A stretch of 64,000 nucleotides of DNA from Muribaculaceae bacterium (GTDB taxonomy: Bacteria; Bacteroidota; Bacteroidia; Bacteroidales; Muribaculaceae), in contig JAFZHD010000018.1 in the NCBI GenBank assembly GCA_017555085.1, positions 186,001 through 250,000 of the forward strand, given 5' to 3'. The notes beneath the pieces were generated by a model. That model was not told the DNA's origin, did not search any database, and worked only from the letters and a program-made list of their open reading frames with translations. A program made the position numbers and the translations under genes. The first letter of the stretch is position 1. Each line of letters starts with the position of its first letter. Of this stretch, positions 36,557 through 45,579 are shown one piece after another.

Positions 36557-38566
36557 CTATTTTTTTGTGCGTCGTTGTTTCCGCAATTTTTCTGCTAGAC
36601 TTCGATATTGGTCAGCTTGGTCCTCATCTCCTATCGACTCATACACATCAGCTATGCGTTCAAGCACCAAAGCGTTGGTTTTATCACACTTCTGCGCTAT
36701 CAAATACCAATCAAGCGCCAATGGCATATCGCCATCGCGACGATAGATATTCCCTAACTGAAATGCCGCATTAAAATGATTACCATCAATAGCAAAAGCT
36801 CGTTCAAAGCTGTCGATTGCATCTGCTGTCATTCCGCTATCCATAAGCGCAAGGCCTTTGCCATACCAAGCATCAACACATTTATCATCAAGCGACAAGG
36901 CCTTATCATAATTGGCTATCGCTGGGGTGTAATCCATCCCTTCATGCACGCAATAGTCTCCCATTTGCACATATTCTTTTGCCAACGACTGAAACTTGAC
37001 TGCATTTGCCGCAATTATTTCACGATAAGCCTCCAACTGCTGTTGCATGCGAGTCATTCGGGCCAACTTATATTTCAGCAAGCGCGATGTCACCTCGTTA
37101 TCAAGTTCATTTCGCGACTTGACGCCCTCTATAAATTTATCTACGGCCACACTGATATCACCACGGTCAAATGCCGCTGCGGCTTCATGATAACAGTCAT
37201 CGGCATGTGCATAATGAAGCGCCTTATTAATAAGTGCCTGATTATTAAATTGTCGACTGAACTCTATTATTGATGGATTTACAAAAATATCCCTCTCCGA
37301 CACCGTGCTTCGCAACTGCATTCCTTCAAAACTGCGACAACGGCTCAACGCAACATATGTTTGCCCACTCGAAAAAGCGCCTCGGCCTATATCAATGACC
37401 ACATTGTTAAATGTCAGCCCCTGACTTTTATGCACGGTCAATGCCCACGCTAACTTTATCGGATATTGCTCAAATGTTCCAATCACATTTTCGATTACGC
37501 GGTTAGTCTTTTCATCATATTTATAAACGATATTTTCCCAAACCGCCTTTTCCACCGCATATTTTACACCCGATTCAAGTTCTATTTCGATAGAATTTTT
37601 CTTTGCTTTTACAATTTTGCCAATCGAGCCGTTAACCCAACGCTTCTCGCGGTCATTCTTAATGAACACGACTTGCGCTCCAACTTTTATGGTGAGTTCC
37701 ATTGTTGTTGGCAACGAATTTTCGGGGAAATCGCCTGTTATCTGGCCCGTATAGGTCATTTCTTTTGACGGCAACTCTTTCAATCGATTTTCGTTTATCA
37801 AGTCCACCATATCACGGCGAGTGGCAAGAGTCATTACCATTTTATTGCCATTCGATGTGTGGTCGCCTTCAAACACCCGTTGATTGAGTTTTGCCACATC
37901 TTCCTGCAATGGTCGGCCCATGCGAATGCGGTCAAGCATCGATATAAATTGGCTATCGTTTTGGCGATAAATCTTCTTTAATTCTATGGGCACAATCTCA
38001 ATTTGACTGAACGCATAAGCATTAAAAAAATATGAGTTCTGATAGTGCGTGCGCAACACATCGCGCATATCAGAAGTCACAACCGGTTCTAGTTGAAATA
38101 TATCGCCAACAAGAAGTAACTGCTTTCCGCCAAACGGCTCTCGCATATTGCTGCTATATACTCGCAAAATCTTGTCAATAAAGTCAATCACATCGGCACG
38201 AACCATTGATATTTCATCAATGATAATCAGTTCAAGTTCCTTTATAAGTTTGCGTAAATCCTTTGGGTATTTCATGCGCTCACGCAAACGTTTTACAGCA
38301 AAATCGGGGTCGTCGGGCAACAACGGTTTTAACGGAATGCGAAAAAACGAATGCATAGTAACACCGCCGACATTAACTGCGGCAATGCCTGTGGGAGCCA
38401 ACACCACATATTTCTTTTTGATATTGTCTCTAATATATTTAAGGAACGTTGATTTACCCGTACCAGCCTTACCTGTCAGAAAAACCGATTGGTGGGTATA
38501 ATTGATGAGTTTCCATGCGTTTTGAAACTCGTCGTTATTCAAATCTATATCGTGTTGCTCTTTCAT
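36557..38566 (-). CDS. PIF1/Dda-like helicase with C-terminal TPRs
   Basis: A 669-residue protein. Residues about 10-440 form a superfamily 1B helicase: Walker A GKAGTGKS (32-39), Walker B IIDEISMV, and the late motif VHKSQGLTFNNVVID with VALSRCRS. By family it unwinds DNA 5' to 3'. Residues about 455-665 add tetratricopeptide-like repeats, clearest in DAWYGKGLALMDSGMTADAIDSFERAF and the following repeat. Helicases of this type with a TPR tail are seen in Bacteroidota but are little studied. A possible task is DNA repair or fork processing with a protein-binding tail. Single-gene unit, divergent from the DUF4293 gene. Confidence 0.88.
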   Translation of the reverse strand: MKEQHDIDLNNDEFQNAWKLINYTHQSVFLTGKAGTGKSTFLKYIRDNIKKKYVVLAPTGIAAVNVGGVTMHSFFRIPLKPLLPDDPDFAVKRLRERMKYPKDLRKLIKELELIIIDEISMVRADVIDFIDKILRVYSSNMREPFGGKQLLLVGDIFQLEPVVTSDMRDVLRTHYQNSYFFNAYAFSQIEIVPIELKKIYRQNDSQFISMLDRIRMGRPLQEDVAKLNQRVFEGDHTSNGNKMVMTLATRRDMVDLINENRLKELPSKEMTYTGQITGDFPENSLPTTMELTIKVGAQVVFIKNDREKRWVNGSIGKIVKAKKNSIEIELESGVKYAVEKAVWENIVYKYDEKTNRVIENVIGTFEQYPIKLAWALTVHKSQGLTFNNVVIDIGRGAFSSGQTYVALSRCRSFEGMQLRSTVSERDIFVNPSIIEFSRQFNNQALINKALHYAHADDCYHEAAAAFDRGDISVAVDKFIEGVKSRNELDNEVTSRLLKYKLARMTRMQQQLEAYREIIAANAVKFQSLAKEYVQMGDYCVHEGMDYTPAIANYDKALSLDDKCVDAWYGKGLALMDSGMTADAIDSFERAFAIDGNHFNAAFQLGNIYRRDGDMPLALDWYLIAQKCDKTNALVLERIADVYESIGDEDQADQYRSLAEKLRKQRRTKK

Positions 38567-38583
38567 AATCGGGTTTATAAGTC

Positions 38584-38611
38584 CAAAATTACAAAAAATG
38601 TATTAACTTTG
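38584..38611. promoter_or_regulatory. Divergent -7 boxes for helicase and DUF4293 genes
   Basis: TAATTTTG on the minus strand (38591-38584) faces the helicase gene, and TAACTTTG on the plus strand (38604-38611) faces the DUF4293 gene. Only 12 bases separate them, so polymerases on one may exclude the other. No clear -33 box for either. Confidence 0.6.
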
Positions 38612-38644
38612 CACTATTAGTCACACTCAAAATTTATAAACAAT

Positions 38645-39046
38645 ATGGTAATTCAACGCTGGCAATCAGTTTTTCTTTTATTGGCAGCCATTATGATGGG
38701 CTGCTCATGCATGCTTCCTTTGGCTACAATGGGCGAGGCTACATTAACTCCCGCATCACAACCAGTATATCTCGTTCTTAACGCATTAATCGCTGTTTTG
38801 ACTTTGATATCAATCTTCCTTTTCAAAAACCTTTCTCGACAAAAGACTGTCGTTAAAGTCAATTTCTTTCTTATCGTTGCTTCAATCATCACCGCAGGCA
38901 TCATGATTTTCAGCACAGCCGATGCTTCTATTGATTGGACAGGCGCTCCCCTTCTTGTAATTTGCTCACTTGTTATGACTCTTGCAGGATATCGCCGCAT
39001 ATGCGCCGATGAGAAACTTTTGAAAAGTTACGACCGTATTCGATAA
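38645..39046 (+). CDS. DUF4293 family membrane protein
   Basis: A 133-residue inner-membrane protein with four hydrophobic segments (about 8-28, 40-62, 70-92 and 97-118). The opening MVIQRWQSVFLLLAAIMM is the typical DUF4293 N-terminus, a family common in Bacteroidota and with no known function. The length fits. It has its own promoter and terminator. Confidence 0.85.
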   Translation: MVIQRWQSVFLLLAAIMMGCSCMLPLATMGEATLTPASQPVYLVLNALIAVLTLISIFLFKNLSRQKTVVKVNFFLIVASIITAGIMIFSTADASIDWTGAPLLVICSLVMTLAGYRRICADEKLLKSYDRIR

Positions 39047-39072
39047 TCATTTAGACAGATTACTCCAACACA

Positions 39073-39105
39073 AAATCGCCCGACAACTGCCGGGCGATTT
39101 CTTTT
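39073..39105 (+). terminator. Terminator after the DUF4293 gene
   Basis: A perfect 10-base stem (39073-39082 with 39091-39100) with an 8-base loop, then CTTTTTG. It may also slow transcripts from the convergent gdhA. Confidence 0.8.
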
Positions 39106-39124
39106 TGTATATGCTTGATTGTTT

Positions 39125-40462
39125 CTACAAAATACCTTGTCCCATCATTGCATTTGCCACTTTCATGAAACCGGCAATGTTAGCACCCTTCATATAGTTA
39201 ATATAGCCATCGGGTTGTGTTCCATATTTTACACATTGAGTGTGAATGTCCTTCATAATTCCGTGGAGGCGCTCATCTACTTCGGCTTCGCTCCAAGAAA
39301 TGTGCATGGCATTCTGACTCATTTCAAGACCTGATGTTGCAACACCACCGGCATTTACAGCCTTACCAGGTGCGTAGATAACACGGCTTTCAATGAATGT
39401 GTCAATGGCTTCGGGAGTACAACCCATATTTGACACCTCAGCAACATATTTCACGCCGTTAGCGACAAGCATCTTGGCATCTTCTTCTGCGAGTTCGTTT
39501 TGTGTAGCACAAGGCAACGCAATATCAACTTTTTGTTCCCACGGCTTTTTGCCCTCAAAGAATGTTGCTTCGGGATATTTTTCGGCATAGGGAGCAACAA
39601 TATCCTCACCCGATGCACGAAGTTCGAGCATATAGTCAATCTTATCGCCACTGATGCCTTCGGGGTCATAGATATAGCCGTCAGGACCAGAAATAGTCAC
39701 AACTTTTGCGCCCAACTCTGTTGCTTTGAGAGCTGCACCCCACGCAACATTACCAAAACCAGAAATTGCAACAGTTTTACCAACAATTGAGTCGCCATGT
39801 TTGTCGAGCATATTTTCAACAAAGTACAACGCGCCAAAACCAGTTGCTTCGGGACGAATTTTTGAACCGCCAAAATCAAGGCCCTTACCTGTAAATGTGC
39901 CTGTGTGCTCTTCAACAAGTTTTTTATACATGCCATACATATAGCCAACTTCACGAGCACCTACACCGATATCGCCGGCAGGGACATCACGGTCGGGACC
40001 GAGATTTTTCCAAAGTCCGAGCATAAATGCTTGGCAGAAGCGCATGATTTCGCGGTCGCTCTTACCTCTTGGGGAGAAATCAGATCCGCCCTTACCGCCA
40101 CCCATAGGAAGGGTTGTGAGAGCATTTTTGAATGTTTGCTCAAAACCGAGGAATTTCAAAATTGAGAGATTAACCGATGCGTGGAAACGAATGCCGCCTT
40201 TATATGGGCCAATAGCATTATTAAATTGAACGCGATAACCGATATTAGTCTGTACCTCACCTTTATCATCAATCCAAGTTACACGGAAAGTTACAATTTT
40301 GTCGGGTTCGACCATGCGTTCAATGATTCGTGCTTTTTCAAATTCAGGATGTTGATTGTAAACTTCTTCAACCGACATCAAGACTTCTTTCACTGCCTGG
40401 AGATATTCTTTTTCGCCAGGATGCTTCTCTTCAAGAGATGCCATGATATTATTAATATCCAT
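39125..40462 (-). CDS. gdhA: NADP-specific glutamate dehydrogenase
   Basis: A 445-residue hexameric enzyme making glutamate from 2-oxoglutarate and ammonia with NADPH. The substrate-binding domain contains YKGGIRFH and the catalytic-lysine region PMGGGKGGSDF. The nucleotide domain shows ISGFGNVAWGAALKATELGAKVV. The C-terminus has the usual AGGVATSGLEMSQN segment. Length is the standard for the NADP-type small GDH. It is the main ammonia entry in Bacteroides. Single gene with a -7 box at 40499-40506. Confidence 0.97.
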   Translation of the reverse strand: MDINNIMASLEEKHPGEKEYLQAVKEVLMSVEEVYNQHPEFEKARIIERMVEPDKIVTFRVTWIDDKGEVQTNIGYRVQFNNAIGPYKGGIRFHASVNLSILKFLGFEQTFKNALTTLPMGGGKGGSDFSPRGKSDREIMRFCQAFMLGLWKNLGPDRDVPAGDIGVGAREVGYMYGMYKKLVEEHTGTFTGKGLDFGGSKIRPEATGFGALYFVENMLDKHGDSIVGKTVAISGFGNVAWGAALKATELGAKVVTISGPDGYIYDPEGISGDKIDYMLELRASGEDIVAPYAEKYPEATFFEGKKPWEQKVDIALPCATQNELAEEDAKMLVANGVKYVAEVSNMGCTPEAIDTFIESRVIYAPGKAVNAGGVATSGLEMSQNAMHISWSEAEVDERLHGIMKDIHTQCVKYGTQPDGYINYMKGANIAGFMKVANAMMGQGIL

Positions 40463-40498
40463 AGTAAAGTGATTTTATTGGTATAGATTTCGAATACG

Positions 40499-40506
40499 CA
40501 AATATA
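40499..40506 (-). promoter_or_regulatory. -7 box for gdhA
   Basis: TATATTTG on the minus strand, 37 bases before the gdhA start. No clear -33 partner was found, so an activator might be needed. Confidence 0.6.
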
Positions 40507-40556
40507 GCAATTATTCTTGAATAAATATTATGTTATGCAACATAATTATACGCGCA

Positions 40557-41228
40557 TTACTCGCGATAAATCGAGTCTAATTTCTGCTCGATTAATTCAT
40601 CTAACGAAAGCCCTGACGGTGTATTTTTGCGCGTTTTCGTTTTACTCTTGTTTCGTGCTGACTTTGTGATTGTTGCGCTCTGATCTTCATCCTGAATTCG
40701 GCCCATCACTTGGGTTACACGGCCGGCAGTTTGATAGTGTTTTTTATAGTAATTTTCGTTCAAATTAGAGATAACAACACCCTTGCGCGATGCATGAATA
40801 AACTTGCCGTCTTCAAGGTATATGCCCACATGGTTGACCAAACTGCTATTTATCGAGAAAAACACGAGGTCTCCCTTTTTCAAATCTTTCTTTTTAATCT
40901 CCTTGCAAAATCTTGATTGTTCGGCCGAGTTTCTTGGCAATTTAACGCCAAACACAACTCGATAAACCTCCATAACAAGTCCAGAACAGTCAACGCCTTT
41001 GCGAGTTGTTCCACCAAATTTATATTTTGTACCAAGCCACTTTTTAGCCTCCTTTTCTATGGCCCTGCCTTTTTCTGAATCGCCTTGTGTTTTTACTTTT
41101 TCGGTAGTCGGTTGAGTATAAGACTGTGTTGTGGTCGCTTTTTTACTCGAACCACAACTTGTCATCGCAATAATTGTTATAATTATTGCTGTATTATATA
41201 TGTATTTTATTAATGGGCTACCGTTCAT
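40557..41228 (-). CDS. NlpC/P60 cell-wall peptidase lipoprotein
   Basis: A 223-residue lipoprotein with the lipobox TSC (Cys25) after a hydrophobic segment. The NlpC/P60 domain (about 55-170) shows catalytic Cys81 in GVDCSGLV, His133 in NHVGIYLED and the third polar residue His145 in IHASRKG. By family it is a D,L-endopeptidase cutting stem peptides of peptidoglycan. A Lys/Thr/Ser-rich tail follows (about 175-223), likely flexible. Single gene with a promoter at 41253-41281. Confidence 0.92.
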   Translation of the reverse strand: MNGSPLIKYIYNTAIIITIIAMTSCGSSKKATTTQSYTQPTTEKVKTQGDSEKGRAIEKEAKKWLGTKYKFGGTTRKGVDCSGLVMEVYRVVFGVKLPRNSAEQSRFCKEIKKKDLKKGDLVFFSINSSLVNHVGIYLEDGKFIHASRKGVVISNLNENYYKKHYQTAGRVTQVMGRIQDEDQSATITKSARNKSKTKTRKNTPSGLSLDELIEQKLDSIYRE

Positions 41229-41252
41229 AAATCATGTTTACAATCTATGCCA

Positions 41253-41281
41253 CAAATTTACATAATTTCTTTTAACAACAA
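41253..41281 (-). promoter_or_regulatory. Promoter for the NlpC/P60 gene
   Basis: On the minus strand TTG (41281-41279), an 18-base spacer and TAAATTTG (41260-41253). The leader is about 20 bases. Confidence 0.6.
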
Positions 41282-41318
41282 CCATTGCAATCTTAAATTA
41301 CATTAAGAACACATTTTT

Positions 41319-41352
41319 TTTGACTACCCAATTAATATTTTTCATAGTTTTG
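41319..41352 (+). promoter_or_regulatory. Promoter for the Do-type protease
   Basis: TTTG (41319-41322), a 22-base spacer and TAGTTTTG (41345-41352). The leader to the ATG at 41414 is about 55 bases. Confidence 0.65.
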
Positions 41353-41413
41353 CCGTCAAATAGGAAAAGTTAAATTTTAACAAGTCAAAAACCAAATTTT
41401 AACAATACGCATT

Positions 41414-42937
41414 ATGAGACATTCATTCAAAACCGCAATGCTCGTAGTTACTACATCTTTCATGTGTAGCATGACTACATCGGCCTGTACTAATACCGGC
41501 GAAAAGGTTACTATTGAAGACACAATGATTGCAACTGATTCAGGTTATATTGACAAAAACCTGTTTACAGTATCTAACCGCACAGTAACTCCCACCGATT
41601 TTACATACGCCGCCGAACAAACAATCAATGGAGTTGTCAGCATCAAAAGTTTTGCAACGCCACGCTCATCGCGTTATAGCAACGACGCTTTTAGCGACCC
41701 TTTCTTTGATTTCTTCTTTGGCAACCCCTACCGTCGCCGTCAACAGCAAGAGCCCCAACAGCAACCCGAGCAACAACAGTTAGGTCTCGGCTCGGGTGTT
41801 ATTATCAGTGCCGACGGATATATCGTAACCAACAACCATGTGATTGACGGTGCCGAACGCCTTGAAATCACACTTAACGATAACCGCACATTTGAAGCCG
41901 TAATCATTGGCACAGATGCCACAACCGACCTCGCTCTCATCAAAATAGAAGCAGAGAATTTGCCCGTTATCCCAATCGGCAATTCCGAATCGCTCAAAGT
42001 TGGCGAATGGGTATTAGCTGTGGGCAACCCATTCGGCTTTACATCAACAGTAACGGCTGGTATCGTGAGTGCAAAAGCGCGCAACATATCATCAATTACC
42101 AATGGTCGTGCAATGGGTATTGAATCATTTATCCAAACCGACGCAGCCGTTAACCCTGGCAACTCCGGCGGTGCATTGGTTAACACAAGCGGCGAACTAG
42201 TCGGTATTAATACTGCCATCTACTCACAAACAGGCAATTATGCAGGATACTCATTTGCCATACCCACTACAATCGTTACCAAAATCGTTACCGACTTGAA
42301 GCAATATGGCACAGTTCAACGCGCCATATTGGGCATTGGGTTCAATGAATTGACTCCCAAATTGGCCAAAGAGAAAAACATAACTGTTGTTAATGCAGGT
42401 CTTTATGTCGGTCGTGTTGAAGAACGTAGCGCCGCAATGGAAGCAGGCATTGCCGAAGGCGATGTTATCGTGGCAATCAACGGTGTGGAAACGCTCAACT
42501 CTGGTCAATTACAAGAGCAAATGAGCAAATATCGCCCCGGTGACAAAATCTCAGTAAGTTATATTCGTGACAACAAAAAGCACACTGTTAATGTAACATT
42601 GCGAAATAACCAAGGCGATACCAAAGTCACAAAAGCAAAAGACATGATGGAACTCGGTTGCGCATTCAAGACAGTACCCGCTGAAACATTGCGTCAGTTG
42701 CAAATTCGCAACGGTGTTCAGGTATCGGGCCTCAAAGACGGTAAATTCAAAGATGCCGGAATCAAAGAAGGCTTTATCATCATCGACATCAACAACACTC
42801 GCGTAAGTTCGCAAAGCGATGTAGAGAAAATTTATGATGCAATCATCAAGAGTGATGAATATGACAAAGTAATGTTTATCACAGGCATCTACCCCACAGG
42901 CAAGAAAGTATATTATGCCGTTGACATAGCCGACTAA
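41414..42937 (+). CDS. Do/HtrA-type periplasmic serine protease
   Basis: A 507-residue protease of the DegP/DegQ family that clears misfolded envelope proteins. A signal segment ends in TTSAC (Cys25), a possible lipobox, so it may be membrane-tethered. The trypsin-like domain (about 60-290) has the triad His142 (NNHVIDGA), Asp172 (TTDLALIK) and Ser251 (NPGNSGGALV). Two PDZ domains follow (about 300-400 and 420-500). A Gln-rich loop (about 109-122, RRRQQQEPQQQPEQQQ) precedes the first catalytic strand at the position of the regulatory LA loop. Single-gene unit with a strong terminator. Confidence 0.95.
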   Translation: MRHSFKTAMLVVTTSFMCSMTTSACTNTGEKVTIEDTMIATDSGYIDKNLFTVSNRTVTPTDFTYAAEQTINGVVSIKSFATPRSSRYSNDAFSDPFFDFFFGNPYRRRQQQEPQQQPEQQQLGLGSGVIISADGYIVTNNHVIDGAERLEITLNDNRTFEAVIIGTDATTDLALIKIEAENLPVIPIGNSESLKVGEWVLAVGNPFGFTSTVTAGIVSAKARNISSITNGRAMGIESFIQTDAAVNPGNSGGALVNTSGELVGINTAIYSQTGNYAGYSFAIPTTIVTKIVTDLKQYGTVQRAILGIGFNELTPKLAKEKNITVVNAGLYVGRVEERSAAMEAGIAEGDVIVAINGVETLNSGQLQEQMSKYRPGDKISVSYIRDNKKHTVNVTLRNNQGDTKVTKAKDMMELGCAFKTVPAETLRQLQIRNGVQVSGLKDGKFKDAGIKEGFIIIDINNTRVSSQSDVEKIYDAIIKSDEYDKVMFITGIYPTGKKVYYAVDIAD

Positions 42938-42960
42938 CCATAAATTTTGCTTACATACCA

Positions 42961-42991
42961 AGCCCCGCAACCCAAACTTGCGGGGCTTTTA
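42961..42991 (+). terminator. Terminator after the Do-type protease
   Basis: A perfect 10-base G/C-rich stem (42961-42970 with 42978-42987), a 7-base loop and TTTA/ATTT after it. Confidence 0.85.
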
Positions 42992-43024
42992 TATTTCACA
43001 TTTTATTATTTCGCCGAAATAGCG

Positions 43025-43032
43025 TAATTTTG
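43025..43032 (+). promoter_or_regulatory. -7 box for the LTA-synthase-like/PAP2 pair
   Basis: TAATTTTG, 20 bases before the ATG at 43053. No clear upstream box. Confidence 0.6.
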
Positions 43033-43052
43033 CATCAAATTAAACTTTCTTT

Positions 43053-44879
43053 ATGAAGCGTTCAATAGCTAAACTATTTGCGACATATTTCATATTTGTT
43101 GTAATCATGATGTTGTGGAAACCCATATTCATGGTTGCGCATCTCGACATATACTCACAATTCACCGCAGCAGATTGGTTTAGGGTTATCTATGAGGGAT
43201 TGCCTCTTGACTTATCAATGGCCGGATATCTCACCGTCATTCCCGGATTATTACTAATAGCCCAACAATGGCTACAGAGCAAAATTGCCAAAACCATTGA
43301 GACGACTTACTATGTAATTATTTCGGTTGCAATGGCTATTGTATTGTGTCTTGACATTGTTTTATATGACTATTGGGGCACACGATTAGATACAACACCC
43401 CTATTCTATTTCAGTTCATCGCCACAAGCGGCACTTGCTAGTGTTTCGCTCACTTATATAATCGCAAGTTTCGTTTGCATAATTGCCGTTGCTGCAGCCA
43501 TTTTTGCAATATTTCGATATACATTGCTCAAAATCAAGATAGAAAAAAGCAAATCAGCCATAACATCTGTTACACTTTTGTTAGCAACTGCAATGCTCTT
43601 CATACCCATACGCGGCGGATTTACAGTTGCCACTATGAACATGAGCGCCGTTTATTTCAGCCAAGACCAACGATTAAACCATGCGGCCATAAACCCCATG
43701 TTCAGTTTCTTGTATTCGGCCACGCATCAAAACAATTTCAGCAGTCAGTTTCGTTATCATACGGCTGAAAAAGCAGACGAATTGTTTGGGCAAATGATTG
43801 AGCAACCTACACCCGACTCAATACCTCAATTATTTACAACCACCCGTCCTGATGTGTACCTGATTATCATGGAGAGTTTCTCATCTCATTTAATGGCAAC
43901 ACTTAACGGTCGCGCTCCTGTGGCTGTCAATATGGACTCAATAGCCAATGATGGCATATTATTTACAAACTGCTTTGCAAACGGCTATCGCACCGACCGA
44001 GCCTTACCCGCAGTTCTCGCCGCCTATCCGTCACAGCCCACTACAAGCATCATGAAAGATGTGACAAAAACCGATAATCTCCCCTCAATCCCTCGCACAT
44101 TCAAGCAAAACGGATACAATATCACATACTACTATGGTGGTGATGCCAATTTCACCAACATGCATGCCTTCCTTGTATCGGCCGGTTTTGATAATATCAT
44201 ATCGGACAAAGATTTCCCCATCAACGAGCGTTTAAGCAAATGGGGAGCGCACGACCATGTTGTGTTTAACCGCTGCATTGAAGATGTTTCGCAATATAAC
44301 AACAACACTCCCACTCTCCGAGTTATTCAAACATCAAGCAGCCACGAGCCGTTTGAAGTGCCTTACAACAACCCCGACCATAGCGACATTCGCGCAAATG
44401 CATTTGCTTATACCGACAGTTGTTTGGGTAATTTTGCCAACCGCCTCAAAGATTTGGGCAAGTGGGAAAACTCATTGCTCGTCATTGTTCCCGACCATTA
44501 CGGTTCATTCCCCAAAGAACTTGAAAATGCAGTTGAACGCCATCGCATTCCACTTATTTTTACCGGCGGCGTAATTGCACCAAATGCTCCTCGACGCATA
44601 AACACTTTATCATCACAAATTGATATTGCCGCCACACTTTTCCACCAATTAGGAATAAACCATGACGATTTCATATTCAGCAAAAACATATTAAACCCCT
44701 CATCGCCACACTATGCATTCTTCGTTGACCAATCTCAATTTGGTCTCGTTACTGATAGCGGCACAGTGGTTTACAACTGTAATGCCGAAGCATTAGTTTA
44801 TAGCTACGGAGACACCACATGCCTTGACCACGGCAAAGCGTTTCTTCAAAAATTATACGATGATTTAGACCAACGATAA
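43053..44879 (+). CDS. LTA-synthase-like sulfatase-fold membrane enzyme
   Basis: A 608-residue protein with five membrane segments in the first 190 residues and an extracytoplasmic sulfatase/alkaline-phosphatase fold from about residue 260. Metal-site Glu274 lies in IIMESFSS. The likely nucleophile is Thr314 in GYRTDRALP, matching the catalytic Thr of LtaS. The SSHEPFEVP and VPDHYG motifs give the other metal ligands. In Gram-positives the family makes lipoteichoic acid. In Bacteroidota, which lack it, members are thought to transfer phosphoethanolamine or phosphoglycerol to glycans or lipids. The PAP2 gene 10 bases downstream supports a phospholipid or lipid-A-related task. Confidence 0.88.
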   Translation: MKRSIAKLFATYFIFVVIMMLWKPIFMVAHLDIYSQFTAADWFRVIYEGLPLDLSMAGYLTVIPGLLLIAQQWLQSKIAKTIETTYYVIISVAMAIVLCLDIVLYDYWGTRLDTTPLFYFSSSPQAALASVSLTYIIASFVCIIAVAAAIFAIFRYTLLKIKIEKSKSAITSVTLLLATAMLFIPIRGGFTVATMNMSAVYFSQDQRLNHAAINPMFSFLYSATHQNNFSSQFRYHTAEKADELFGQMIEQPTPDSIPQLFTTTRPDVYLIIMESFSSHLMATLNGRAPVAVNMDSIANDGILFTNCFANGYRTDRALPAVLAAYPSQPTTSIMKDVTKTDNLPSIPRTFKQNGYNITYYYGGDANFTNMHAFLVSAGFDNIISDKDFPINERLSKWGAHDHVVFNRCIEDVSQYNNNTPTLRVIQTSSSHEPFEVPYNNPDHSDIRANAFAYTDSCLGNFANRLKDLGKWENSLLVIVPDHYGSFPKELENAVERHRIPLIFTGGVIAPNAPRRINTLSSQIDIAATLFHQLGINHDDFIFSKNILNPSSPHYAFFVDQSQFGLVTDSGTVVYNCNAEALVYSYGDTTCLDHGKAFLQKLYDDLDQR

Positions 44880-44889
44880 TTCTTCATAT

Positions 44890-45579
44890 ATGTTAGATTT
44901 TCTGATTGACCTTGACACCAAAATACTGCTGTTTCTAAACGGAATACAGAGCGCCTACTTCGACAATTTTATGACGATGTACACAGGCCGCTTTATTTGG
45001 TGTGCCATGTACGCAACTATGCTTTATGCACTTTTCCGCCGATTTTCTTGGAAAGTCGCCCTCGGTTACACATTGGCAATAGTGTTGGTGATTGTCATTT
45101 CCGACCAACTTGTCGCATCGGTTATTCGCCCCTATTTCGAGCGATTGCGACCTTCAAATCCCAACAATCCCATATCAGAATTCATCTATATCGTTAACGG
45201 TTATCGTGGAGGCAAATATGGATTTCCATCATGCCATGCTGCCAACTCTTTTGCTTTGGCAATGATAACGTCGCTCATATTCTCTTCTCGAAAATACTCT
45301 ATATTCATTTTCATTTGGGCCTTCGTCAACTCATACTCTCGTTTATATCTTGGCGTTCATTATCCCGGCGATTTGCTCGTTGGCGCAATAATAGGCATTA
45401 CTGTGGGATGGATAGTTTACCACATTGCCCATTACATCATCATTATCGTTTCAACGCCGGCCGAAAGAGACAAATTGCGCCAAAACAAAATGTCACAACA
45501 CCCGACCAATATAAAAATGTATGCAGGTATTGCGACATGTCTTGTTATTGCTATTGTCTCTCTATTCAGAGTTATTTAG
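44890..45579 (+). CDS. PAP2-family membrane phosphatase
   Basis: A 229-residue protein with about five or six membrane segments. The three PAP2 motifs are seen with changes: R80-x6-RP (87-88), where the usual first Lys is Arg; PSCH at 113-116, where the usual Gly is Cys; and SRxxxGxHxxxD at 150-161, intact with His157 and Asp161. Possible substrates are undecaprenyl pyrophosphate or the lipid A phosphate. The pairing with the LTA-synthase-like gene suggests recycling of a lipid product from that reaction. Its last eight bases overlap the end of uvrA on the other strand. Confidence 0.88.
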   Translation: MLDFLIDLDTKILLFLNGIQSAYFDNFMTMYTGRFIWCAMYATMLYALFRRFSWKVALGYTLAIVLVIVISDQLVASVIRPYFERLRPSNPNNPISEFIYIVNGYRGGKYGFPSCHAANSFALAMITSLIFSSRKYSIFIFIWAFVNSYSRLYLGVHYPGDLLVGAIIGITVGWIVYHIAHYIIIIVSTPAERDKLRQNKMSQHPTNIKMYAGIATCLVIAIVSLFRVI

